A DNA stretch of 64,000 bases from Sphingobium scionense. Lineage in GTDB: Bacteria > Pseudomonadota > Alphaproteobacteria > Sphingomonadales > Sphingomonadaceae. A program made the translations under genes and the position numbers. Below the pieces are notes generated by a model. It made no database searches and was not told the DNA's origin. It saw nothing but the letters and a program-made list of their open reading frames with translations. The DNA is taken from positions 310,001-374,000 of the forward strand of contig NZ_JACIEU010000001.1 of the NCBI RefSeq assembly GCF_014197035.1, in the 5' to 3' direction. Of this stretch, positions 17,727 through 25,481 are shown one piece after another. Each line of letters opens with the position of its first letter. The first letter of the stretch is position 1.

Positions 17727-19715
17727 TCAGAAACTCAGGCCATAGCTGACCCGCAGCGTGCGCGGCACGCCCCGGTAATAATAGAGGAAGCGGCTGTTGC
17801 TGCCATCCAATACGCCTGCATCGCTGACCGCCGAGCGATAGCCGGTGCTGGCATAATCCTTGTCGAACAGATTCTCGACATTGACGCCGAACCGGTTGCG
17901 CCGCGCCTGGTCCAGCCACAGATGGGCGCCAGCATCGACCACGGCATAATTGCCATAGTTCATCCGGCCAAAGCCCGATGCGGTCGACCAGACATCGCCC
18001 ACCCAATTGGCCGACAGATTGGCGCCGAAGCGGCCGGTCTGCGGCGCATAGACGATCGCGGCGCGGCCATATTGCTCCGGATTGCGATCCCGCTGGACCG
18101 AGCTGCCCTGATTGCGGACACGCGAATATGTGTAGCTGGCTGACAGGCCCCAGCCGCCGGTCAGGTCCGCATTCAGCTCCAGCTCGGCGCCCCTGGCCCG
18201 CACCTTGTCGCTGACGTTGATATAGGTGCCTTCCGGGAAGGCCGGATCGTCATAGGTCGTGTCGATCAGGTCGGTGATGCGCCGGTTGAACCAGGTCGCC
18301 TTCCAGCGGATCGCGCCGCCGGCCAGCGCGCCGCCCAGCGCGGCGTTGAGGTTCAGACTCTCCTCGGGCTTCAGGTTCGGGTTGCCGACCTCGCAACAGG
18401 GATCATTGCCGTAGAGCTGCGAGGCATCGGGCAGCACGAAGGAGGTGCCGCCATTGGCCTCCACGAACAAGGCGTCGCTGACATCATAGCGGCCCGAGAC
18501 GTTCCAGATCGTCTTTTCCGATCCCTTCGCCTTGTTGTAGCGCAGCCCCGCCGCGATCCGCCCCTTGCTCGACAGGTCGTCATTGGTGCGCAGTTGCAGG
18601 ACGCCGGCATGGACCTGTTCGTCGGTCGGCGCGATCAGCAGGACGTCGTCGCGGCCGTTGAAGCTCTGGAAATCATAGCCGATCAGCGTGTCGATGCCGC
18701 GCAGCATGTTGAGCTGCACCACCGCACTGCCGCCATAATCCTGATAGCCCCAGAAGGTACCGGCCGGGTAGATGACCTGCGGCGGCCCCGCTGGCACGGG
18801 GTTGCGGATCTGGACATAGGCGGTCTTCCAGTCGTGGAAATAGCCTTTGAGGAAGAATTGCACGCCATCCTTGCCGGTATAGTCGAGGCGCAGGCTGGCC
18901 ACTTCCTCGTTGCGGTCGTTGCGGCTCTCCTTGGTCCGCGTCGCACTGATATTGTCGAGATCGGCCCTGGTATGCTGGTAGAGCGCGTTGAGGCGCAGGT
19001 CCGGCGCGATGTCATATTGATATTTGATGCCCGCCGACCAGAGATCATAGCCGCGCGCCCGATCGGTGGCGCTGGGCTGCATCACGTCATAGGGGCGATA
19101 GCCGTCCGATTGGCTGCGATTGGCCCAGACCACGAAGCGATGCGGACCGATCGCGCCGCGCAGATAGCCGTCCAGGCTGGTGCCGGCGAAGCTGTCGAGG
19201 CTGGCATTGACCTGGCCGCCCAGATCATCGCTGAAATCGCGGGTGACGACATTGATGACGCCGGCCGCCGCCTGGGTGCCGTAGAACAGGCTTTCGCCCC
19301 CTTTCAGCACCTCAATCCGCTCGATCATGCTGGCGGCCATGGTGTCATTGGGCGACGTGCCGCCATAAAGGCGATTGTTGAGGCGGATGCCGTCCATCGT
19401 CCACAGCACATCCTTGGTGCGCGATCCCTGCAGCGCGATGTCGACATAGCTGAACGGCCCGGACTGCGACCGGATGAACAGGCCCGGCACGGCTTCGAGC
19501 GCGCGGGCGGTGTCGATCGCGGCGGCATCGCGGATCTGCGTGTCGGTGACGATCTCGATGGCATGGCCATAGCGGGAGAGTTGCTGCGGCAGCGTCTCTT
19601 CCAGGCTGGTGCCCGTGACGACGATGCTGTCGCCTTCCCCTTCGTCGGCCAATGCCGGCGATGCGATGGCAAGCGAAAGGGCCAGAGCGACCAGCGAAAC
19701 GATATTGGACTTCAT
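17727..19715 (-). CDS. TonB-dependent receptor, BtuB-like (riboswitch-controlled)
   Basis: A 662-residue outer-membrane receptor. The signal peptide ends at SPALADEG, followed by the TonB-box-like GDSIVVTGT, a compact plug (YVDIALQGSR, MIERIEVLKGGESLFYGTQAAAGVIN) and a barrel ending GLSF. The size and plug resemble BtuB, the cobalamin receptor. The ATG at 19715 is preceded by GGGGGA at good spacing. A cobalamin riboswitch lies about 200 bases upstream on the same strand, which strongly supports a corrinoid or cobalt-related ligand. The paired Cys of NDPCCEV in the barrel is unusual and may form an external disulfide. The gene leads an operon with PepSY and NiCoT genes. Confidence 0.9.
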   Translation of the reverse strand: MKSNIVSLVALALSLAIASPALADEGEGDSIVVTGTSLEETLPQQLSRYGHAIEIVTDTQIRDAAAIDTARALEAVPGLFIRSQSGPFSYVDIALQGSRTKDVLWTMDGIRLNNRLYGGTSPNDTMAASMIERIEVLKGGESLFYGTQAAAGVINVVTRDFSDDLGGQVNASLDSFAGTSLDGYLRGAIGPHRFVVWANRSQSDGYRPYDVMQPSATDRARGYDLWSAGIKYQYDIAPDLRLNALYQHTRADLDNISATRTKESRNDRNEEVASLRLDYTGKDGVQFFLKGYFHDWKTAYVQIRNPVPAGPPQVIYPAGTFWGYQDYGGSAVVQLNMLRGIDTLIGYDFQSFNGRDDVLLIAPTDEQVHAGVLQLRTNDDLSSKGRIAAGLRYNKAKGSEKTIWNVSGRYDVSDALFVEANGGTSFVLPDASQLYGNDPCCEVGNPNLKPEESLNLNAALGGALAGGAIRWKATWFNRRITDLIDTTYDDPAFPEGTYINVSDKVRARGAELELNADLTGGWGLSASYTYSRVRNQGSSVQRDRNPEQYGRAAIVYAPQTGRFGANLSANWVGDVWSTASGFGRMNYGNYAVVDAGAHLWLDQARRNRFGVNVENLFDKDYASTGYRSAVSDAGVLDGSNSRFLYYYRGVPRTLRVSYGLSF

Positions 19716-19915
19716 ATATTCCCCCATCCGGCGCCGCGTTCGACGGGCGGGGGCAACCTTCGCTTGCGGCACGCGCGCGAACGTCCGACACACGCGCCGG
19801 CCGGGCGCCCAAGGGCAACCGACGCGCGTCATCGCAGCGGCCCCAGCCGCTCGTTCGTCGCTCAGACGGAAGTTACCGTGCCGCGGCCATCCCCTGGACC
19901 AAGGCAAGAGCGACC
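19716..19915 (-). other. Leader between riboswitch and receptor start
   Basis: These 200 bases are the expression platform and leader of the receptor mRNA. A short hairpin AGCGGC-TGGG-GCCGCT can form around 19840. The ribosome-binding site GGGGGA lies just before the ATG. No poly-U terminator was seen, so control may act on translation or through Rho; this is inferred. No gene is apparent. Confidence 0.4.
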
Positions 19916-20150
19916 AGACGCCGGCAGGTCTCCTGGCTCACGGGTCATCGCTTGATGCACGGCCTTCCCAGGCCTCGCAGGATTTAGCGTCCGGCCCAGT
20001 GGCTGGCGGATCGGGCATTCTGCCGTCCGCACATGTACATCGCGCTCACCGCTTACAGTTGCAGGGACAGCTGCGGATTTGGACGACACCCTGAATGAGA
20101 GGGCCATCCGCACCGCATTCCCTATTAAGCCCCTTTCGGGACACCGGCGC
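19916..20150 (-). ncRNA. Cobalamin riboswitch
   Basis: Read on the minus strand, the region contains the conserved pieces of the adenosylcobalamin riboswitch in order: CTTAATAGGGAA near 20115-20130, the B12 box AGCTGTCCCTGCAACTGTAA near 20053-20072, CCACTGG near 19998, and GAGCCAGGAGACCTGCC near 19925-19941. The paired ends CGCCGG (5') and CCGGCG (3') can form stem P1. High cobalamin would be expected to repress the downstream receptor-PepSY-NiCoT operon. The boundaries are approximate to about ten bases. Confidence 0.95.
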
Positions 20151-20190
20151 GATCATGATCCCACGCCGTGTGGCGCGGGATCGGCGAGAT

Positions 20191-20218
20191 CGATAATCGA
20201 ATATCAGGCGGGCTGCAA
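20191..20218 (-). promoter_or_regulatory. Possible sigma-70 promoter of the riboswitch operon
   Basis: On the minus strand TTGCAG (20218-20213) and TTATCG (20196-20191) are separated by 16 bases, in the 75-base gap between the copB stop and the riboswitch. Transcription would begin about 35 bases before the aptamer. The -35 matches the consensus at four of six positions and the -10 is weak, so this is a tentative call. Confidence 0.35.
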
Positions 20219-20225
20219 GCGCCTC

Positions 20226-21086
20226 TCAGAACCAGGCGCGCAGGCCGATCACCAGGCTGGTGGCAGAGGCGCGTTCACCGGCGGCACGGGCATAGTCGGC
20301 GGTGTCGCCCAGCTTGCGCTCCCAACGCACGCCGACATAGGGGGCGAATTCGCGGGCGATCTCGTAGCGCAGCCGCAGCCCCAGCTCGATATCGGACGGG
20401 CCGGCGCCGATTCCCAGTTCGGGCACATGCTGCGCCGCCAGATTGAACTCGGCGGCGGGCTGCAGGATCAGCCGCTGGGTGATGCGCTGGTCATAGCTCG
20501 CCTCCAGCCGCAGATGGGCGTCGCCCTTGCTCGACAGGAAGGCTTCGGCCCCGACCTCAAACCAGTAGGGCGCCAGGCCATCGATGCCGATCACCGCATA
20601 GCTACGATCCGGCCCTTCGCCCAGATCCTGCCGCACGCCCGCCTGCAGGTTGAACCAAGGGTCGATCGCCCGGCTGTAGAGCGCCTGCACCTCGGCCCGT
20701 TCGAGCGATCCGCCGAATGTCCCTTCGCCCTCGCTCTTGACCGCGAAGCGGTTGATGTCGCCGCCGATCCAGCCCTCGCCCTCCCAGGCATAGCCGTCCG
20801 CGCCCTTGCCGGCGCGATATTCCAGCCGATCGAGCATCCATTGCGAATAGGTCATGCCGCCCCCTTCCGCGATCATCGCCGTGCGGGCGCGGGCCATGGC
20901 GGCCGGGTCATAGAGCGCGTCGGCGGCATGATCGGTCGGCACTGGCGGCGGCGTGCCCTGCGGGATCGCGGCGTCGATAGCCGGCATTGCATGCCCCATC
21001 GCGCCATGATCCATCTGACTATGGTCCATCGTCTGGGCCTGCACCGGCGCAGCGGCGGCGAGCAGAAGGAATGCGAGCGCCTTCAT
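20226..21086 (-). CDS. copB: Copper resistance protein B
   Basis: A 286-residue outer-membrane copper resistance protein of the CopB/PcoB family. The signal peptide ends at APVQAQ. A His/Met-rich stretch follows (TMDHSQMDHGAMGHAM), then a beta-barrel of about 220 residues beginning GGMTYSQWMLDRLEYR and ending in aromatic LRAWF. CopB is thought to bind or move Cu at the outer membrane together with CopA. Its start overlaps the copA stop by four bases. It is the last gene of the five-gene minus-strand unit that begins with the anti-sigma candidate. Confidence 0.95.
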   Translation of the reverse strand: MKALAFLLLAAAAPVQAQTMDHSQMDHGAMGHAMPAIDAAIPQGTPPPVPTDHAADALYDPAAMARARTAMIAEGGGMTYSQWMLDRLEYRAGKGADGYAWEGEGWIGGDINRFAVKSEGEGTFGGSLERAEVQALYSRAIDPWFNLQAGVRQDLGEGPDRSYAVIGIDGLAPYWFEVGAEAFLSSKGDAHLRLEASYDQRITQRLILQPAAEFNLAAQHVPELGIGAGPSDIELGLRLRYEIAREFAPYVGVRWERKLGDTADYARAAGERASATSLVIGLRAWF

Positions 21087-22822
21087 GCCGCATCCTCCCC
21101 ATGGCGAACCGTCACCACCCGCATCATCCCGGCATGCATGTGCATCAGCATATGGCAGTGGAACGCCCAGTCGCCCAGCGCATCGGCGGTAAGGTCGAAA
21201 CTCAGCTTGCCGCCGGGCAGCACATTCACCGTATGCTTGCGCGGATTATGCGCCGCCTCGCCCGTCACCAGTTCGAAGAAATGGCCGTGCAGATGGATGG
21301 GATGCGGCATCATCGTGTCGTTGATCAGGGTCACGCGCACCCGTTCCATATGCCGGAAGGCGATCGGCTCCGCCCCCTCCGACAGCTTCACCCCATCGAA
21401 CGACCACATATAGCGTTCCATGTTCGCGGTCAGATGGATGTCGAGCGACCGGGTCGGCGTGCGCAGGTCGCTGTTCGGCGTCAGCGACCGCAGATCGGCA
21501 TAGGTCAGCACGCGATGCTCGACATCCTCCAGCCCCGTCGGCCGGTCGGCGGTGCGATCGGCCGGCATCGGCGACAGGGTGGCGACGCCCGGCCCCATTT
21601 TCACGCCCGGCGCGACCGACTTGTCGCGCATCTTCATGGCGTGGCCGCTCATGGCGTCATTGGCCGGCTGGCTGAGGTCGATCACCCCGTCATGACCCAT
21701 GTCCATGCCGCCCATGTCCATGCCCATATCCTTCATGCCCAGCAGCGGCCGGGCGCGCCGGCCCGGCACGGGCGCGGCCATGCCGACCTGCGGCGCCAAG
21801 GTGGCGCGGACCAGGCCGGACCGGTCGATCGCCTCGGCAATCAGCGCATAGGGCTTGGCCTCGCCGGGCTGGACGATCACGTCATAGGTTTCGGCAATGC
21901 CGATCTGGAACTCGTCGGTCTCGACCGGCTGGACATCCTGCCCGTCGCACTGGACCATAGTCATCGGCAGGCCGGGCAGGCGAACATTGAAATTGGTCAT
22001 CGTCGACGCGTTGATGATGCGCAGCCGCACCCGCTCGCCCGGCGCAAACAGGCCGGTCCAGTTTTCGGCCGTGCCCATGCCGTTCACCAGATAGCTGTAG
22101 ACCGCGCCGGTGACGTCGGAAATATCGGTCGGGTCCATCCGCATCGCGCCCCAGTCGATCCGGTCCTTGAGGCCCTGATCCTTCCGCGCCAGCAACCCCG
22201 CCAGCGTCTGGCGCTGCATGTTGTAATAGCCGCCCATCTGCTTGAGCCGTTGCAGCAGCCTGTGCGGATGAACCGAACTCCAGTCGGCGAGCAGGATCAC
22301 ATGCTCCCGGTCATAGGCCACCGGATCGGGGCCGGCCGGATCGATGATGATCGGCCCATAAAGGCCCATCGCCTCCTGCATGCCCGAATGGCTGTGATAC
22401 CAGTAGGTGCCCGCCTGCCGCACCGGGAAGCGATAAATGAAGGTCTCGCCCGGCGCGATACCGGGGAAGCTGATGCCCGGCACGCCATCCATCTGGAAGG
22501 GCAGGATCAGCCCGTGCCAGTGGATCGAACTATCCTCCTTCAGCCGGTTGGTGACGGCGATGTTGACATCCTGCCCCTCGCGCAGGCGGATGAGCGGGGC
22601 GGGCGTGCCGCCATTGACGCTGATCGCATGGGCCGATCGGCCGCCGGTCGCAAAATGCCCATCGCCGATGCGGAGCGCGATCGTCTCGCCCGACAGCGCG
22701 CCCTGAGCGGCTCCATGCGTGCCTGTGTCGGCCCAACCGGGCAGTGCCTGCGCCAGTGCAAGCGCGGCGCCGCCCCGGATCAGGCTGCGGCGGTCGAGAG
22801 GAAGGGAAGGCAGATCGGTCAT
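21083..22822 (-). CDS. copA: Multicopper oxidase CopA
   Basis: A 579-residue periplasmic multicopper oxidase of the CopA/PcoA family, which oxidises Cu(I) and sequesters copper. The N-terminus has a Tat signal (DRRSLIRGG). The four copper-ligand clusters are visible: HWHG near residue 101, YWYHSHSGM near 142, HPIHLHGHF near 508 and the Cys-containing HCHMLMHMHAGM near 557. A Met-rich insert (GMKDMGMDMGGMDMGHDG, about residues 365-382) is typical of the family and binds copper. It starts six bases after the ECF sigma gene, so it is expressed with its own regulator. Confidence 0.96.
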   Translation of the reverse strand: MTDLPSLPLDRRSLIRGGAALALAQALPGWADTGTHGAAQGALSGETIALRIGDGHFATGGRSAHAISVNGGTPAPLIRLREGQDVNIAVTNRLKEDSSIHWHGLILPFQMDGVPGISFPGIAPGETFIYRFPVRQAGTYWYHSHSGMQEAMGLYGPIIIDPAGPDPVAYDREHVILLADWSSVHPHRLLQRLKQMGGYYNMQRQTLAGLLARKDQGLKDRIDWGAMRMDPTDISDVTGAVYSYLVNGMGTAENWTGLFAPGERVRLRIINASTMTNFNVRLPGLPMTMVQCDGQDVQPVETDEFQIGIAETYDVIVQPGEAKPYALIAEAIDRSGLVRATLAPQVGMAAPVPGRRARPLLGMKDMGMDMGGMDMGHDGVIDLSQPANDAMSGHAMKMRDKSVAPGVKMGPGVATLSPMPADRTADRPTGLEDVEHRVLTYADLRSLTPNSDLRTPTRSLDIHLTANMERYMWSFDGVKLSEGAEPIAFRHMERVRVTLINDTMMPHPIHLHGHFFELVTGEAAHNPRKHTVNVLPGGKLSFDLTADALGDWAFHCHMLMHMHAGMMRVVTVRHGEDAA

Positions 22823-22828
22823 GCTGCT

Positions 22829-23404
22829 CTATACGCGCGCCGCGTCGCTTTCCCTCAACATCTCCTGCAATTGCCGGCGGGCGCGGTAGAGGCGGGTTTC
22901 CACCGCCTTTTCGGTGACGCCCAATATCTGCGCGACCTCGGCCTGGGTCATGCCTTCGATCCCGCGCAACAGGATAACGTCGCGCAAGGAAACCGGCAGC
23001 GCCGCCACCGCCGCCTCGATCCGGGCGACGCCGGCACGGGACTGGGCCGCCACTTCCGGGTCGGGCGCCGCGTCGGCGACATAGGCCGCATCCTCGATCG
23101 GCCGGGCGAAACTGAAGAAGCGGCGGACGGCACGGCGGCGCGCCCAGTCATGGCATTTGTTGATCGTGATCCGCGCGATCCAGCCGCGAAAGGGCCGGCG
23201 TCCATCATAGCGGGCAAGCGAGGCAAAGGCGGCGACGAAGCTTTCCTGCACGATGTCCATTGCCGCATCGGCATCGCCGACATGGCCGCGCGCCAGCCGA
23301 TAGACGGCATCGCGGTGCCGCCGCATCAGCGCGCCATAGGCCGCCTGCCGCCCGGCCAGCGCCTGCGCCGCCAGACTGGCATCATCATGTTCGTCGGCTA
23401 TCAC
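22829..23404 (-). CDS. ECF sigma factor, CnrH-like
   Basis: A 191-residue extracytoplasmic-function sigma factor. Region 2 spans about residues 20-90 (MDIVQESFVAAF, then FRGWIARITINKCHDWARR) and region 4 about 125-185 (MTQAEVAQILGVTEKAVETRLYRARRQL). The start is GTG at 23404, overlapping the metal-sensor stop (GTGA). It lies directly downstream of a CnrX-type sensor and a small membrane protein, the same set as cnrYXH, and upstream of copA. It probably directs transcription of this operon and of copC from the paired promoters at 24133-24205. The promoter assignment is inferred from sequence. Confidence 0.93.
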   Translation of the reverse strand: MIADEHDDASLAAQALAGRQAAYGALMRRHRDAVYRLARGHVGDADAAMDIVQESFVAAFASLARYDGRRPFRGWIARITINKCHDWARRRAVRRFFSFARPIEDAAYVADAAPDPEVAAQSRAGVARIEAAVAALPVSLRDVILLRGIEGMTQAEVAQILGVTEKAVETRLYRARRQLQEMLRESDAARV

Positions 23405-23835
23405 CCGACAGGCTGGGTCAGCGCCTTGACCACCGCCGCGTCGAACAGCGCAGCCTGATCGGGGCGCAGCACACCGCGCATCGCGAAGATGTGCTTCAAT
23501 GTTTCCTTCTGCAATTCCCCCATCGCTTGGTGCGACCGGTCGACCGCCTGGGCGACGCGCGGGCCATAGCCATGTTCGGCGGCGATCGCCGCGGCCAGCC
23601 GCTGGTTGTCGGCGCGCATTTCTGCATCCAACGCCGCCTTGCGCTGGGCGAAGGCGGCTTCCAGATCGGCGATGCGCTGCTTCTGGCCGGCGTCCAGGGT
23701 CAGCCGATCATGGAGCAGGGCATGGACCTCATTCTCCACCGGCGGCGCGGGCGCCAGCCAGGTGCGCGCCACCAGCACGGCGGCCAGCGCCGCGGCAAAG
23801 GCGACCAGCGCCACCAGCCAATAGCGTTTGCCCAT
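23401..23835 (-). CDS. Periplasmic metal sensor, CnrX-like
   Basis: A 144-residue protein with one N-terminal membrane anchor (about residues 6-28) and a periplasmic helical domain. The five metal ligands known in CnrX (H42, H46, E63, H119, M123) all have counterparts at a constant offset of four: H38 and H42 (VHALLHD), E59 (LEAAFAQRK), H115 and M119 (LKHIFAMR). This supports a real metal-sensing site. In the Cnr system metal binding releases the sigma factor from the membrane anti-sigma factor. It overlaps the sigma gene by four bases and follows the 88-residue membrane protein by two bases. Whether it senses Cu, Ni or Co is not known. Confidence 0.9.
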   Translation of the reverse strand: MGKRYWLVALVAFAAALAAVLVARTWLAPAPPVENEVHALLHDRLTLDAGQKQRIADLEAAFAQRKAALDAEMRADNQRLAAAIAAEHGYGPRVAQAVDRSHQAMGELQKETLKHIFAMRGVLRPDQAALFDAAVVKALTQPVG

Positions 23836-23837
23836 GT

Positions 23838-24104
23838 CTATCGCTCCAGCAGGCGCGAGGGCGCATAATCGGACATGCCGATCAGCAGCGGGCCGGGCGC
23901 GGCCTGCGCCGGCTGCGCGGGCACGGTGCTGCCGATCCAGCCGATGCCGATCGCCATCACGCCGGCCAGCATCAGGCTGCGCCGCGCGACGCTGCGTTCG
24001 CGGCGGCGGTCCAGCCCCTGCATCACTGCCTCCTCCAGCCCGTCGAAGCGCGCCGTCGCCGGCGCGGCGCGCAGCCCGGCCAGCCTGTCGTCCAGATCGT
24101 CCAT
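23838..24104 (-). CDS. Small membrane protein, probable anti-sigma factor (CnrY-like)
   Basis: An 88-residue protein with a charged N-terminal half of about 42 residues, one transmembrane segment (about 43-61, SLMLAGVMAIGIGWIG) and a short periplasmic tail. Size, topology and position match CnrY, whose cytosolic N-terminus binds CnrH. Sequence similarity itself is too weak to see by eye. The ATG at 24104 has AGGAAGG upstream and lies about 20 bases from the ECF-type promoter. It is the first gene of the minus-strand metal operon. Anti-sigma function is inferred from context. Confidence 0.75.
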   Translation of the reverse strand: MDDLDDRLAGLRAAPATARFDGLEEAVMQGLDRRRERSVARRSLMLAGVMAIGIGWIGSTVPAQPAQAAPGPLLIGMSDYAPSRLLER

Positions 24105-24132
24105 CGTCCCGTCCTTCCTGTCCTGCCTGACG

Positions 24133-24158
24133 ATACGCATCCGGCCGGCCCATCCCTC
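24133..24158 (-). promoter_or_regulatory. ECF-type promoter of the anti-sigma/sensor/sigma/copAB operon
   Basis: On the minus strand GAGGGATG (24158-24151) and ATGCGTAT (24140-24133) are separated by exactly 10 bases. The same two blocks with the same spacing occur on the plus strand at 24180-24205 facing copC. Such a match in a divergent gap next to an ECF sigma gene is what an autoregulated ECF promoter pair looks like. The start codon lies about 28 bases beyond the -10 block. Confidence 0.72.
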
Positions 24159-24179
24159 GCACAAAATAGCGTGAGGGGT

Positions 24180-24205
24180 GAGGGATGCGACAGGACAATG
24201 CGTAT
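24180..24205 (+). promoter_or_regulatory. ECF-type promoter of copC
   Basis: GAGGGATG (24180-24187) and ATGCGTAT (24198-24205) are separated by 10 bases, identical in blocks and spacing to the minus-strand site at 24133-24158. The copC start codon is 35 bases downstream of the -10 block, with GGAGA as ribosome-binding site. Use by the neighbouring ECF sigma factor is inferred. Confidence 0.72.
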
Positions 24206-24240
24206 TCCCCTGCAAGACGCGCATTTTTTCGGAGACATCC

Positions 24241-24636
24241 ATGCCCCGCCCACCCCTGTTCAAACAATCCCTGATCGCCGCAGCCTTTGCCCTCATCGCT
24301 CTGCCCGGCGCCGCCTTCGCCAGGCCGCAGCTCGTTGCGGCCAGTCCCGCCGCCAATGCCAGCGTCGCCAAGCCGACCCGGCTGACCCTGGGCTTTTCCG
24401 AAGCGCTCCAGGCCGATCATAGCAGCATCACCCTCACCATGACCGGCATGCCGGGCATGGCCGATCATCCGCCGATGCCGATCAAGGGCTTCACCACCGC
24501 CGCGGCCGCCGACGGCAAGGGTCTGGTCATCACCCTGCCCCGCGCCCTGCCGACCGGCAGCTACGACCTCAACTGGACCGTGATGGGCAACGACCATCAG
24601 CCGGTCAGCGGCACATATGGTTTCAAGGTGCGCTGA
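24241..24636 (+). CDS. copC: Copper resistance protein CopC
   Basis: A 131-residue periplasmic copper-binding protein of the CopC/YobA family with a signal peptide ending AAFA and an immunoglobulin-like fold. The hallmarks are LVAASPAANASV after cleavage, LTLGFSEAL, and the C-terminal GNDHQPVSGTYGFKV with the conserved Asp-His. The N-terminal His that usually follows cleavage is replaced (ARPQLV), so the Cu(II) site is altered; a Met/His loop GMPGMADHPPM may compensate. The ATG at 24241 is preceded by GGAGA. It is transcribed divergently from the copAB operon and no copD follows. Confidence 0.92.
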   Translation: MPRPPLFKQSLIAAAFALIALPGAAFARPQLVAASPAANASVAKPTRLTLGFSEALQADHSSITLTMTGMPGMADHPPMPIKGFTTAAAADGKGLVITLPRALPTGSYDLNWTVMGNDHQPVSGTYGFKVR

Positions 24637-24790
24637 AGGGGCAAATGCGCGCCCACGAGCAGGTCAAATCTGACGCTGAGAGCGGCTTTGGCCTCAATCG
24701 AGGGCGGGCATTATGTCCAATGTTCGCCACCGCTCCAGCAACGTACAACAAATCAATAGCTTCAAGAATTACACCGGAATAATTTGGGTG

Positions 24791-25021
24791 ATGGATTCCT
24801 TTCCTGTCATATTCATAATATTCAAGATTGCGGTCCTCGGCACCGGCATGTTCTTTGCCGTAAAATGGCATCATGATCAGGACAGGAAGGCACGGAAAGG
24901 CGATATTCTGACCGCCATTGGCAAGATAAGCGCGATCCTGGCGCTATTGCTGATCGGCCTGCTATTCGCCACCTTCAAGCTTGCCAGCTTGCTTGGCCTG
25001 GACATGCAATTGTCCCAATAA
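24791..25021 (+). CDS. Small two-helix membrane protein, unknown
   Basis: A 76-residue protein with two hydrophobic helices (about residues 5-22 and 45-68) joined by a basic loop (KWHHDQDRKARKGD). No family was recognised. The start at 24791 leads straight into the first helix; an in-frame start at 24713 would add 26 polar residues. The ribosome-binding site is weak. Base composition is clearly lower in GC than the neighbours, which suggests recent acquisition. It lies downstream of copC on the same strand after 154 bases, but a role in metal resistance is only a guess. Confidence 0.55.
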   Translation: MDSFPVIFIIFKIAVLGTGMFFAVKWHHDQDRKARKGDILTAIGKISAILALLLIGLLFATFKLASLLGLDMQLSQ

Positions 25022-25481
25022 ATTTATGGCTTGCTTGCAAGCATGTCCCTCAGCCCGCGCCGACACCGATGATGGGCGGGACGCTTCCGGCCATCGGCTT
25101 TCCTACTCGGCCTTTCTCTGGTCTATCCTGTGGGATGGCCCCACTCCCTTTTTGCTCCCCGGTTCACGCATCAGCGGCGCAAATCTGTCGCTTCGCTGTC
25201 GCCTGGATGTCGCGTCGGCGACGCGTCGGGATGACCCGCATCGTGACCCAACCGACGCGTCGCTGTCGCGTGGCAGGCGCGTCATGGGGGCGTTTGCGGT
25301 GCATTTCGCCCGAATCCGCGCACGACACTGTGAACTTCGTAGGAGATTTGACTGTTGCGCCGCCGCCCGCCCCGCAGGGGCCGCAAAGCCGCTTGGCATC
25401 GGCCCGCCACTCCTGTAGCCATATACCCACATAGGGCGCCATAGCGCCACATAGTGGACATATTCTGGAGAGGGGGCCGAT
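25022..25481. other. 460-base region without a convincing gene
   Basis: Open frames here on both strands lack ribosome-binding sites and protein-like composition and were not called. The region contains many GTCGC/GCGAC units and two copies of the 10-bp palindrome CGACGCGTCG (25219-25228 and 25253-25262). Near the end GGCGCCATAGCGCC (25434-25447) forms a small dyad just before the GH2 gene. It probably holds the GH2 promoter, and GGAGAGGGGGC before 25482 is a ribosome-binding site. Confidence 0.45.

Noticed and set aside
20079-23458. Long plus-strand frames opposite copA, copB and the sigma gene
   Set aside because: They run through the riboswitch and oppose well-supported genes with strong motifs; composition is artefactual.
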